This document shows, one piece after another, positions 1 to 8,749 of a stretch of DNA of 64,000 nt. The stretch spans positions 1 through 64,000 of the forward strand of contig JBBDXW010000039.1 in the NCBI GenBank assembly GCA_040902105.1, in the 5' to 3' direction. Under the pieces are notes generated by a model. It worked only from the letters and a program-made list of their open reading frames with translations. It was not told the origin of the DNA and did no database searches. Each line of letters begins with the position of its first letter. Within the stretch, counting starts at the first letter, position 1. Origin of the DNA: IDS-8 sp040902105. Its GTDB lineage: Bacteria; Pseudomonadota; Gammaproteobacteria; Steroidobacterales; Woeseiaceae. Made by a program: the position numbers and the translations under genes.

Positions 1-27
1 CGAGCGAGTTTCCCGTGTCTGAGCACG

Positions 28-54
28 TGGAATACCCCCGGACGGTACTCCTGC
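28..54 (+). repeat. Single arm of REP-like repeat family 1
   Basis: This 27-base segment matches the right arm of the inverted repeat at 8655-8681 with one mismatch, and the reverse complement of its left arm at 8595-8621 with one mismatch. The core is CCCCCGGACGGT. The partner arm would lie left of the window edge. It sits downstream of the leftward DUF4168 gene, as expected for an extragenic palindromic repeat. Confidence 0.7.
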
Positions 55-85
55 GCCGTCAAAAGCAACGGCTCCTCCGGGTTCG

Positions 86-466
86 TTAGCCGCTGACGAT
101 CCTGTTGATCAGCTCGACGGTCTTGTCCCGTTTTGCCGGATCGTTGCTGATGGCCGTTGCCACCTTGTTGTATCGGTCCAGCGACCAGCCGTGCCCTTCA
201 ATGGTCGCGACGAGCTCCTGTTGCAAACGGAGCTGGGCTTCCTCGGCCTCTACGGGCGCTTCGGCAGCACTCATTTCCTCCGTTAGCTGAACGCGCGTGG
301 TTTCCACATCCACGTAGATTTCCGCAAACTTCTGCATATCTGCGTCAGAGACTTCGGTCGTTTTCTGTTCCGCTGCCTCCGGCGGCGGCGCCGGTTCCTG
401 CGCCTGCGCCAGGCTGATCCCGGCCGTCACGCTGGACGCGCATAGTGCAAGTAGTAGTAATTTCAT
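86..466 (-). CDS. Secreted DUF4168-like protein
   Basis: A small exported protein of 126 residues and unknown role. Residues 1-24 form a signal peptide (MKLLLLALCASSVTAG, cleavage near AQA), followed by a proline/alanine/glutamate-rich linker. The rest is a helical region with alternating charged residues that resembles DUF4168: a KFAEIY block, an acidic middle, and the conserved ending with W/L, YN and a DP motif (SLDRYNKVATAISNDP). The ATG at 466 was chosen over longer in-frame starts because it begins the signal peptide and has GGAGG about 6 bases upstream. The family is common in proteobacteria and cyanobacteria and has no settled function. It stands alone, divergent from the PAS-GGDEF-EAL gene. 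Confidence 0.75.
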   Translation of the reverse strand: MKLLLLALCASSVTAGISLAQAQEPAPPPEAAEQKTTEVSDADMQKFAEIYVDVETTRVQLTEEMSAAEAPVEAEEAQLRLQQELVATIEGHGWSLDRYNKVATAISNDPAKRDKTVELINRIVSG

Positions 467-822
467 GATTCCTCCAGGGTCGATTGGGTACCCCGACGGG
501 TGACGGGGCGCGCGTGAGTCGCATGAAAAACCAAGCAACGTACGTGCCAACCCGGGTATCGAACCGAGTCTCCGCGGCCCGTTGTGCCGGGAAAGCGGCG
601 CCGACGTGCATCTTGCATAATCTGCCACGACCCGTTCCGGGAAAAATTTCCCAACTTTCTTCCTGATACGGGATTTGCATCACAGACGCTCGGGCGCAAC
701 AAATTTATCGTCGCGTCCAGACTGCCGAGGAACCGTCCGGAACACGGACGGAGCGATCCTCGCGAGTGGGAGGGGGCAGGATCGCCCGACTTCGGGAAGT
801 GGCCAGGAGGTCTCTAGAGGTG
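467..822. other. Intergenic region between divergent genes
   Basis: 356 bases separate the divergent DUF4168 and PAS-GGDEF-EAL genes. It must hold both promoters, but I see no convincing -35/-10 pair, sigma-54 site or operator. Short reading frames here lack ribosome sites and family resemblance. Confidence 0.5.
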
Positions 823-3800
823 ATGGATCGCGAACTCCGACGACAAATCAAGGACGCTGCAGAACGTCCCGGCGCAGACCCGCTGGAGTTCATCGCCCTC
901 CTCAAACTGATCGACCAGCATTATGACAAAATGGAAGCGACGCATGCCGGGTCGCTCGCCCGGTCGCTCGCTACCACGACACCGGTCGAAGTCATATTCG
1001 ACAGCGTCACCGACGCATTGCTGTCTGTGGGATCGAAAGGCGTAATTCGCAACTGCAATAAAGTTTGCGCGCGATACTTCGGCCTTCCCAGGGACCTGCT
1101 GATCGGCTCTCCGATCGCCAATATTCTGCCGTCAGCGAAAAAACAGGCGCTGTCGGAATACCTGCAGCCCTTCATGACCAATCTCGACGATACACATGTC
1201 GAGTTCTGCGGTGGCGAGGTCGTTGCAGCGAGGGCCGACGGTGAGACGTTTATCGCCGAAATTCACGCGAGCAGCCTTTCTACCGCGGAGGACGAAATCT
1301 TCGTCATCAGCCTGCGCGACGTAACCGGACGCAAGGAATCGGAAAAGGCGCTGAAGGAAAACGAAGAACGATACCGCGCACTGGTCGAGAACGCGCCGGA
1401 AGCAATCGTTGTCCTCGACGTCGCAACGAACCGATTTTGCGATGCCAACGATAACGCCTGCCAGTTGTTCAATCTCTCGCGAGCGCGGCTGTTGAGTGTC
1501 GGTCCGGAGGCTCTGAGCCCGAAAATGCAGCCGGACGGGCAGCCGTCGTTCGGTATTCGTCGTGGCCTTGTCGACCGGGCGCTGAACGGCGGGCATCCGA
1601 CCTTCGAGTGGCTGCACAAGAACGCGAACGGCAAGGAGTTTCCCTGCGAAGTACGCTTCAGCAGGCTGCCGAGCGGCGACCGAAAGCTGATCCGCGTCAG
1701 TATCACCGATATCACTGAACGCAAACGCAATGAAGAGCTTGCGTTCGTGCAGAACAAGATTCTCGAAATGATCGCCTCGAGTACGCCCTCCGATCGCACG
1801 CTGCGTTCAATCTGTCGCTGTGTGGAGAAGATCGGGGACGGCATGCGCGCGGCGATCATGCAGCTCGATGCCGACAAACAGACACTGAGGCTGGCGGAAG
1901 CACCGAGTCTGCCTGACCAGTTCAGGTTGCGGCTGCAGGCCGTCGAGGTCCGCGAGTCGGGTATTACCTGCGCGGCCGCCGCGCTTGCAGGGCGGGAGAA
2001 GACTACGGCGCCGCTTGCGGGTGACGCGGCCTGGGCGGAGTTTCAGGCGGAATGCGCGCAGCACAGGATCGCCGCCGCATGGTCATTCCCGATATTCGGC
2101 ACCGCGGACCATGTCATCGGGACGCTCGACGTGTACCTGCAGGGTGCACGGCGTCCGACGACGGACGAACTCGACAAGCTCGGCCGAATGGCCGGACTCG
2201 CGGGCATCGCCATCAAGCGCCAGCGCGACGAAGACCAGTTGCGCAGCAGCGAATCCCGCTATCGCGGCCTGTTCGAAAACGTCGTCGATGGAGTCTACAT
2301 CACGTCGCGTGAAGGGGACGTCATCGCCGCGAATCCCGCGCTGGTCGAAATGCTCGGCTACGCAAGTGCCGAAGAAATGACCAAAGCCGGCCGCACCACG
2401 ATGCTGTACGTCAACCCGATCGACCGCGAACGGGTTTTTGCACGCCTGGAAGCGCAAGGGTATCTGCGCAATTTCGAGTACCGGCTGCGGCGCAAGGACG
2501 GGCGCGAGATCGTGGTACTGGAGAACTCCCGCGCAATCTATGACAACAAGGGCAATGTGGTTGCGCACGAAGGGACGATTACAGACATCACGGAGCGAAA
2601 GATCGCCGAAACGCGCGTGTTCGAGGAGAAGGAGCGCGCGCAGGTAACTTTGCAGTCCATCGGCGATGGCGTCATTACGACCGACGCAGATGGTCGCGTC
2701 GACTACATCAATCCGGTGGCGCAGGAACTCGCCGGACTTGAAATTCGCCACGCGCGCGGCAAGCCCATCGACAAAATCATGACCATTGTCAACGAACATA
2801 CACGGGCCACCGTCGAGAATCCTGTGCAACGCTGTCTCAAGGAAGGACGCGTGATTGCGCTTGCCGAAAACTCCGTGCTGATCAATCAGCAGGGTATCGA
2901 GATTCCGATCCAGGATTCCGCGGCGCCCATCCGCGACCGCATCGGCAACGTCATCGGCGCAGTCATGGTGTTCCACGACGTCAGCAAGGAATCGCGGCTG
3001 TTCCGGCAGCTCTCGTACCAGGCGTCGCACGACGCGCTGACGGGACTTATCAATCGCCGCGAGTTCGAGAACCGGCTGGTCGCCGCCCTGGACAATGCTT
3101 ACGCCAACCACGGCCATTCGTACGCACTGCTTTATTTCGATCTCGACCAGTTCAAGGTTGTGAACGATACTTTCGGGCACACCGCAGGCGACGAGCTGCT
3201 GCGCCAGATTTCGGAGCTGGTGCAGTCGAACATCCGCACTACCGACATTCTGGCGCGCCTGGGAGGCGACGAGTTCGGTATCCTGCTCGAGCGTTGCACC
3301 GAGGAACGTGCAATCGAAGTCGCCGAAGCGATTCGCGGGGCAGTGGAAGCTTTCCGCTTTACATGGCAGGAGGCATACACGAGCGTGCGATGCTCGATCG
3401 GCGTGGTCATGGTCGACAAGGACAGCCAGAGCGTCGCCAGTATCATGAGCTCCGCGGATGTCGCGTGCTACTCGGCGAAGGATATGGGCAGAAACCAGGT
3501 TCACCTCTACCAGGACAGCGACGCGTCGGTGCGGCATGAAGAAATGAAATGGGTGTCGCGCATCACGAGCGCGGTCGAAGATAATCGCTTCGAGCTTTTC
3601 TATCAGCCCATTATCGGCATCGGCAAGAACAAGGCGGGCGCACGCGGCCATTATGAACTGCTGCTGAGAATGCGCGGCGACAACGGCGAGATCGTCGGTC
3701 CCGATCAGTTCATCCCTGCTGCAGAACGTTACAACCTGATGTCGATGCTGGATCGATGGGTGATCCGCGAGGCTCTGTCGCAACTCGCGGACCGCAATCG

Positions 3801-4338
3801 CGACGGTGCCGAGGCGCGATTCACGCTGGCGATAAACCTGTCGGGAACCTCCTTGAGCGAGGACCGTTTCCTCGAATTCGTCATCGAGGAACTAACCCGG
3901 CAACGTCTGCCGCAGGGCGCAATCTGCTTTGAAATTACGGAGACCGCGGCGATTTCGAATCTGTCGCGGGTCATTCATTTCATGCAGACACTGCGTAAAC
4001 TGGGCTGCAAGTTCTCGCTGGACGATTTCGGCAGCGGCTTGTCGTCGTTCACCTACCTCAAGAACCTGCCGGTCGATTATCTGAAGATCGACGGCCAGTT
4101 CATCAGGAACGTCGCCGAGGATTCCGTGGATGAAAGCATGGTGCGCGCAATCAATGAAGTCGGACGCGCCATGGGCATCGAAACGATTGCAGAACGGGTG
4201 GAATCGAAGAAGGTGCTGGATAAGCTGAGCGACCTCGGGGTCGAGTTCGCGCAGGGCTATTTCATCGCTCGCCCGACCTCGGTGCAAACGTTCCAACCGT
4301 GGGCGACCGACGCAGTCGCCGCATCGCGCCTGGCCTGA
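823..4338 (+). CDS. Multi-PAS/GAF diguanylate cyclase-phosphodiesterase (GGDEF-EAL)
   Basis: A cytoplasmic cyclic-di-GMP turnover protein of 1171 residues with no membrane segment. In order it shows several PAS sensor domains, two of them ending in the typical TDITERK motif, a GAF-like domain near 330-480, further PAS domains near 480-730, a GGDEF domain and an EAL domain. The GGDEF signature is intact (RLGGDEFG near residue 814) and is preceded by RTTD five residues upstream, the product-inhibition I-site. The EAL domain has ELLLR in place of EAL but keeps the catalytic Glu and the DDFGSG loop near residue 1067, so both activities are plausible. The ATG at 823 follows GAGG and AGGAGG; a GTG at 820 and an ATG at 766 are also in frame. 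The sensed ligand is unknown. Confidence 0.9.
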   Translation: MDRELRRQIKDAAERPGADPLEFIALLKLIDQHYDKMEATHAGSLARSLATTTPVEVIFDSVTDALLSVGSKGVIRNCNKVCARYFGLPRDLLIGSPIANILPSAKKQALSEYLQPFMTNLDDTHVEFCGGEVVAARADGETFIAEIHASSLSTAEDEIFVISLRDVTGRKESEKALKENEERYRALVENAPEAIVVLDVATNRFCDANDNACQLFNLSRARLLSVGPEALSPKMQPDGQPSFGIRRGLVDRALNGGHPTFEWLHKNANGKEFPCEVRFSRLPSGDRKLIRVSITDITERKRNEELAFVQNKILEMIASSTPSDRTLRSICRCVEKIGDGMRAAIMQLDADKQTLRLAEAPSLPDQFRLRLQAVEVRESGITCAAAALAGREKTTAPLAGDAAWAEFQAECAQHRIAAAWSFPIFGTADHVIGTLDVYLQGARRPTTDELDKLGRMAGLAGIAIKRQRDEDQLRSSESRYRGLFENVVDGVYITSREGDVIAANPALVEMLGYASAEEMTKAGRTTMLYVNPIDRERVFARLEAQGYLRNFEYRLRRKDGREIVVLENSRAIYDNKGNVVAHEGTITDITERKIAETRVFEEKERAQVTLQSIGDGVITTDADGRVDYINPVAQELAGLEIRHARGKPIDKIMTIVNEHTRATVENPVQRCLKEGRVIALAENSVLINQQGIEIPIQDSAAPIRDRIGNVIGAVMVFHDVSKESRLFRQLSYQASHDALTGLINRREFENRLVAALDNAYANHGHSYALLYFDLDQFKVVNDTFGHTAGDELLRQISELVQSNIRTTDILARLGGDEFGILLERCTEERAIEVAEAIRGAVEAFRFTWQEAYTSVRCSIGVVMVDKDSQSVASIMSSADVACYSAKDMGRNQVHLYQDSDASVRHEEMKWVSRITSAVEDNRFELFYQPIIGIGKNKAGARGHYELLLRMRGDNGEIVGPDQFIPAAERYNLMSMLDRWVIREALSQLADRNRDGAEARFTLAINLSGTSLSEDRFLEFVIEELTRQRLPQGAICFEITETAAISNLSRVIHFMQTLRKLGCKFSLDDFGSGLSSFTYLKNLPVDYLKIDGQFIRNVAEDSVDESMVRAINEVGRAMGIETIAERVESKKVLDKLSDLGVEFAQGYFIARPTSVQTFQPWATDAVAASRLA

Positions 4339-4341
4339 ACC

Positions 4342-4405
4342 TGTCGGAGCCCGTGATAACGGGCGATTTACGACAGGTAGTCGCCCGCTGGTGCGGGCTC
4401 CAACA
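4342..4405. repeat. REP/BIME-like inverted repeat, family 2
   Basis: Two 25-base arms, 4342-4366 and 4381-4405, are imperfect inverted copies. The outer GGAGCCCG and inner CGGGCGA pair, and the centres differ. The element starts four bases after the GGDEF-EAL stop codon. The layout TGT-GG-GCCCG-CGGGCGA recurs at 30634-30698, so this is a dispersed family rather than a one-off terminator. There is no T-tract. Confidence 0.7.
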
Positions 4406-4454
4406 GCGTCGATAAGGTACACTGGCGACTTTTCGGGCCCTGCTGCCGTGTACC

Positions 4455-5318
4455 ATGCCGACGAAAGGCACTCTTAGAATAAACACTTCAACCGCACTGC
4501 TTGCCGCCGACGAACCCGCCCCGTTTACCGTCCTGAATCCCACCTCCGGGGTGCCGGCGCTGCTGGTGTGCGATCATGCGAGCCGCCGCTTTCCGCGAGC
4601 GCTCGGTGACCTGGGACTGGACCCGCTGGCGCGCCGCTGTCACCTGGCGCTCGATATCGGCGCCGAGGCATTGACGCGGCGACTGGCCGGGAGCCTGGGC
4701 GTAACCGCAGTACTTGCCGGGTATTCCCGCCTCATTGTCGACTGCAACCGCGAGCTGCTCGATCCCGGCGCCTTTCTCGAGTTCGGCGACGGCATCGTGA
4801 TCCCCGGCAACCGGAGCCTGACTGCAGAACAGAAAGCAGCCCGTGCCGAGGCGATTTACTGGCCGTATCATCGTGCCATCGACGCTGAGATCAAACGCCT
4901 AACTGCGGAGGGCCGCTCGCCGGCGGTCATGGCGATTCACAGCTTCACCCCCGTGCTGGACGGCGTGTCGCGGCCGTGGGAGTTCGGTGTTCTGTGGGAT
5001 GCGGACAGCCGTCTTGCCGGCATAATGATCCGGGAACTGACCAAAGCGGGGTTCGTCGTCGGTGACAACGAGCCGTACTCGGGACGCTCGCCCCAGGATT
5101 TCACGATCGACAACCATGGGGAGGCGGCGGGTTTGCCACACGTCGGCATTGAAGTCCGCCAGGACCTGATCGACAACGATCCCGGGGTCGACAAAGTCGG
5201 CGGCATCCTGCACGGGATCATCGAACGCATACCGGCCGCGACCTTCGGACGGTCAGGTGAGTTGGCTCTGGGCGATCTCGATACGACCGGTGCCAGGCAT
5301 TCCAGGCGGCAGGGATAA
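4455..5318 (+). CDS. N-formylglutamate amidohydrolase family protein
   Basis: A 287-residue cytoplasmic zinc amidohydrolase of the FGase family. The family hydrolyses N-formyl-glutamate in histidine breakdown or removes N-acyl groups from related amino acids. The family hallmarks are visible: VCDHASRRFP at 38-47 with the conserved His, the DCNRE block near 95, an AIHSFTP motif near 157 and NEPYSG near 205. No hut genes are nearby. The next gene, a YbdK-type carboxylate-amine ligase, starts six bases later, so the pair is probably one operon acting on gamma-glutamyl or N-acyl amino acids. That functional link is inference, and the exact substrate is unknown. No strong ribosome site precedes the ATG. 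Confidence 0.88.
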   Translation: MPTKGTLRINTSTALLAADEPAPFTVLNPTSGVPALLVCDHASRRFPRALGDLGLDPLARRCHLALDIGAEALTRRLAGSLGVTAVLAGYSRLIVDCNRELLDPGAFLEFGDGIVIPGNRSLTAEQKAARAEAIYWPYHRAIDAEIKRLTAEGRSPAVMAIHSFTPVLDGVSRPWEFGVLWDADSRLAGIMIRELTKAGFVVGDNEPYSGRSPQDFTIDNHGEAAGLPHVGIEVRQDLIDNDPGVDKVGGILHGIIERIPAATFGRSGELALGDLDTTGARHSRRQG

Positions 5319-5323
5319 CGACA

Positions 5324-6460
5324 ATGAAAACAGTGGAACCGGAATTCACGATCGGCGTCGAGGAAGAATATCTGCTCGTCGATCGCGAGACGCGCGCCCT
5401 CATCATCGATCCCCCGCAGTCGCTCATCGGCGAGTGCGAAGAGCGCTGCGGTGGACAGGTCACGTCCGAGCTGCTGCGGTCGCAGGTCGAGGTGGGTACC
5501 AAAGTGTGTCGCAGCGTGCAGGAAGTACGCGCGGACCTCGCCCGGTTGCGCAGCGGCATTATCGAGGTCGCCGGGCGTCACGGTCTCGCGCCGATTGCCG
5601 CATCGACTCATCCGTTCAGCCGCTGGGCCACGCAGAAACAGACGCAAAAGGATCGATACGATTCCCTGACTGCCGAGATGCAGGGCGCCGCGCGGCGCCT
5701 GGTGATCTGCGGCATGCACGTCCACGTCGGCATCAGCGACGAGGAATTGCGCATCGACCTGATGAATCAGATGAGCTACTTCCTGCCGCATTTGCTGGCG
5801 CTGTCCTGCTCGTCGCCGTTCTGGGAAGGGCGCGACACCGGGCTCAAGAGTTATCGTCTGACGATTTTCGACGCATTGCCCCGTACGGGTATTCCCGAGC
5901 GATTCCAGAGTTATGCCGAGTACCAACGGCATGTGGACGTGCTGATCAATGCGGGGCTGATCGAGGATTCCACCCGGATCTGGTGGGACCTGCGGCCGAG
6001 CGGCCGGTTTCCGACCATCGAAGTCCGCGTTATGGACGTCTGCACGCGGCTCGACGACTGCGTTGCGATCGTCGCTTTGCTCATTTCGATCGTGCGCATG
6101 CTCTATCGCCTGAGGTTGGCGAACCAGCGGTGGCGCATGTACACGACGATGCTCATCCGCGAAAACCGCTGGCGTGCGATGCGTTACAGCTTCGATGAAG
6201 GCCTGATCGATCTCGCCAAGGGCACCGTCGTGCCTTTCGCGGACCTGCTTGGTGAATTGCTGAGCCTGACCGCGGAAGATGCCGAGGCGCTGGGTTGCAC
6301 CGAGGAAGCCGAGTCGCTCAAGGGCATCCTGGGTCGCGGCACCAGCGCTCACCGGCAGTTGAAAACCTTCGCCGAGGCGCAAGCGGGCGGCGCCGGCCAG
6401 GAGGACTGTCTGAAAGCGGTGGTCGACAGACTCGTCGCGGAGACGGCGGCGGGGCTTTAG
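5324..6460 (+). CDS. ybdK: YbdK-type carboxylate-amine ligase (glutamate-cysteine ligase 2 family)
   Basis: A 378-residue ATP-dependent ligase of the GCS2 family, cytoplasmic. The N-terminal GVEEEYLLVD (11-20) carries the acidic metal-binding residues of the glutamine-synthetase-like fold, and GMHVHVGI (130-137) and EVRVMDVC are also conserved. E. coli YbdK has weak glutamate-cysteine ligase activity; the true substrate of the family is generally unknown. Length and architecture are normal. It follows the FGase gene by six bases and is probably co-transcribed with it. Confidence 0.9.
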   Translation: MKTVEPEFTIGVEEEYLLVDRETRALIIDPPQSLIGECEERCGGQVTSELLRSQVEVGTKVCRSVQEVRADLARLRSGIIEVAGRHGLAPIAASTHPFSRWATQKQTQKDRYDSLTAEMQGAARRLVICGMHVHVGISDEELRIDLMNQMSYFLPHLLALSCSSPFWEGRDTGLKSYRLTIFDALPRTGIPERFQSYAEYQRHVDVLINAGLIEDSTRIWWDLRPSGRFPTIEVRVMDVCTRLDDCVAIVALLISIVRMLYRLRLANQRWRMYTTMLIRENRWRAMRYSFDEGLIDLAKGTVVPFADLLGELLSLTAEDAEALGCTEEAESLKGILGRGTSAHRQLKTFAEAQAGGAGQEDCLKAVVDRLVAETAAGL

Positions 6461-6639
6461 CGTCAGGGCGATCCCCCGGTTCCCCGCGGCGGTTTCCACG
6501 GTCCCGAGGGCAACGCCCCGCCACCGGAATGCGGCACAGGTCGCAGCATGTCGGCACCCTTGCCGCTAGCATCGCCGGATGAACAGACTCCCACAGCGAA
6601 GCGAACCGGCTCGCGGCGCTCCCTTCGGGTGATCCGATA

Positions 6640-8553
6640 ATGGAATTCCTGGGAGTGATCGTGACAACGGCCTTCAGCCTTGCCGCATTGCTGTACATGT
6701 GGCTTGCCGTGCGCGTATTCCGCACGATTTCGCCATCGGAATCGAAATCCGCCAGTTGTTTCCTGTTTCTGCTCGGCACGATGATCGCGGGCAGCGCCCT
6801 CGCGTATGCCACGAGCAACCCGAATCTCTACAATGCCGGATTCGTTCTGCGGTTTTTCAGCGACGGTTTCCTGCCTGTGGTGCTGTACCTGATCTATCGG
6901 GAGTACACGGTGGGGCGGCCTCCCGGCCTGCTGCTGGCAGCGCTCTGCATCGTCCCCGCGCTAACGACGCTCCTGATTGTCACGAATCCACTGCACCACA
7001 TGATCTGGAGCGAAGTCGGCGCCGAAGTCGCGGACCGCTTTCTGGAGTCCGACCACGTCTGGTTCAACCGGGTGCATGCGCCGTTCATGTACGTACTGAC
7101 AGCGTACTCGATTCTGGCACTGGCTGCCCGGCTGCCGACCTTTGCACGCGCGCACCGCCGAAATGTGTCGGTGCTGCTTGTTTGCGCCGCGTTGCCCTAC
7201 GCCGTCGGCTTCGGCACCATGCTATTCGGCACGGGGCCGCTCGACTTTCCGTTCACGTCACTGTCGTTGACGCTTGCCTTCCCGTTTTACGCCTGGGCCG
7301 CACTGACGTTACGCGTATTTCAGCTCAGCCCGCTCGCGTATCAGACATTGTTCGACCATGTGCGAGACCCGATCATTGTGCTGGACAATGCGCAGCGCAT
7401 CATCAGTGCGAACAGACCGGCGCAGGTCCTGCTCGAAAAGAGCGAGCACGAACTCATCGGATACAAGCTCTGGGACGATCTTCTGCAATCGCAGGTTGTC
7501 CTCGACCCCCAGAAGGGCCTCGATACAACGCAGACTCTGCGCATGCAGACGGACCGCTACTTCGAAGTCACCAGCACGCCGCTGAAGGGACCCTTCGGAC
7601 AGGAACAGGGCAGGGTGGTGGTTTGCCGCGACGTCACGGAGCGCATGCAGGCATTGCGAGCTCTCGCGGACAGCGAGCATCTGATACGTTCGCTCATCGA
7701 GCACTCGTCGAACGGCATGCTCCGGTTTGCGCGCGACCAGCGCGATGCGCAGCAGATATTCCGTTGCGTGTTCGCCAACCGTGCGGCGGAAGTCTATCTC
7801 GGCAGCGGCAACGGTACGCTTGTGGGGATGCCGCTCGACAAACTCACCCTGCTCGAACCGGAAAGGCTTTCGCGGCAGTTCAGCGGTACGTCGCCGAACT
7901 CGGGCGTAAGTTACGAGTGCCCGGTCGAAACCGCGGAGGGCGAAGCATGGCTGCGCATCGTCGCCGAACCGGTCGGCATCGATTTCTCCGTGACGCTGAT
8001 CGACATCACGCAACGCAAGCGAAATGAAGCCAAGATACTCGCGGACGCATTGCGCGATCCGTTGACCGGCGTACTGAATCGCCGCGGCTTCGAAAACGAG
8101 GCGACTGCAAGCATCGCCACCGTCACGCGAGGGGCCGTGCTTTATCTCGATCTCAACCATTTCAAGTCAATTAATGACCGGTTCGGCCACCAGGCCGGCG
8201 ATGCACTGCTCAAGGCCTTCGGTCACCGGCTGGAATTCTGCTTACGCCCCGAGGACATCCTGGCCAGGCTCGGCGGCGACGAGTTCGCCATCGTATTGCC
8301 GGGTGTTTCGGTCGAAGACGCCAAGCACGTCGCGGAGCGGCTCGTCGAAACCGCCTCCGAGGCTTATATCATTCAGGGTCAGGAAATCGAATGCGCAGCC
8401 AGCGTCGGTATTGCGCTGATGCCGACCCACGGCGATGAGTTATGGCGCCTCGTCAGCGTTGCGGACCAGGCGATGTACAACGCCAAGTCCATCAGCCAGG
8501 AAGACGCCGCGAACGACCGCGCGGCCTACGTCGAAGCTGCCATTGCCTCCTGA
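6640..8553 (+). CDS. Membrane diguanylate cyclase with 7TM sensor, PAS domains and GGDEF
   Basis: A 637-residue inner-membrane signalling protein. Residues 1-230 contain about seven hydrophobic helices resembling the 7TM sensor found in some histidine kinases. A PAS domain follows near 240-340 and a second near 345-465, ending in DITQRK. The C-terminal GGDEF domain has the intact RLGGDEFA motif near residue 546, and RPED five residues upstream forms an inhibitory I-site. It should make cyclic-di-GMP. There is no histidine-kinase domain. It is the second c-di-GMP enzyme in the first 9 kb, and the two may act on the same outputs, though nothing in the sequence proves it. Confidence 0.9.
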   Translation: MEFLGVIVTTAFSLAALLYMWLAVRVFRTISPSESKSASCFLFLLGTMIAGSALAYATSNPNLYNAGFVLRFFSDGFLPVVLYLIYREYTVGRPPGLLLAALCIVPALTTLLIVTNPLHHMIWSEVGAEVADRFLESDHVWFNRVHAPFMYVLTAYSILALAARLPTFARAHRRNVSVLLVCAALPYAVGFGTMLFGTGPLDFPFTSLSLTLAFPFYAWAALTLRVFQLSPLAYQTLFDHVRDPIIVLDNAQRIISANRPAQVLLEKSEHELIGYKLWDDLLQSQVVLDPQKGLDTTQTLRMQTDRYFEVTSTPLKGPFGQEQGRVVVCRDVTERMQALRALADSEHLIRSLIEHSSNGMLRFARDQRDAQQIFRCVFANRAAEVYLGSGNGTLVGMPLDKLTLLEPERLSRQFSGTSPNSGVSYECPVETAEGEAWLRIVAEPVGIDFSVTLIDITQRKRNEAKILADALRDPLTGVLNRRGFENEATASIATVTRGAVLYLDLNHFKSINDRFGHQAGDALLKAFGHRLEFCLRPEDILARLGGDEFAIVLPGVSVEDAKHVAERLVETASEAYIIQGQEIECAASVGIALMPTHGDELWRLVSVADQAMYNAKSISQEDAANDRAAYVEAAIAS

Positions 8554-8594
8554 AGAGCCTTTGCGCAAGTCTGGCGTGGGGTTTTTTGGACGCC

Positions 8595-8681
8595 GCAGGA
8601 GCACCGTCCGGGGGTATTCCAGTCGCTCAAACACCGCTTCGCGAACTCGCTTTGTGGAACACCCCCGGACGGTACTCCTGC
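8595..8681. repeat. REP-like inverted repeat, family 1 (complete pair)
   Basis: Two 27-base arms, 8595-8621 and 8655-8681, are reverse complements at 25 of 27 positions around a 33-base loop. Each arm contains the CCGTCCGGGGG / CCCCCGGACGG core. A third arm lies at 28-54. It is intergenic, between the ends of the convergent 7TM-GGDEF and DUF4397 genes, the usual place for extragenic palindromes. No transposase is present. Confidence 0.85.
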
Positions 8682-8749
8682 TCGTGCCAGAGACGAACGA
8701 ATGCGAGTTGTGCAGACCTCCTCAGGAAATTAGGAATGCGCCCGCTTAT

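Noticed and set aside
2083..3783. 566-residue open frame on the minus strand
   Set aside because: It lies antisense to the PAS-GGDEF part of a well-supported gene, has no family resemblance, and arises from high GC in the third codon position of the real gene.
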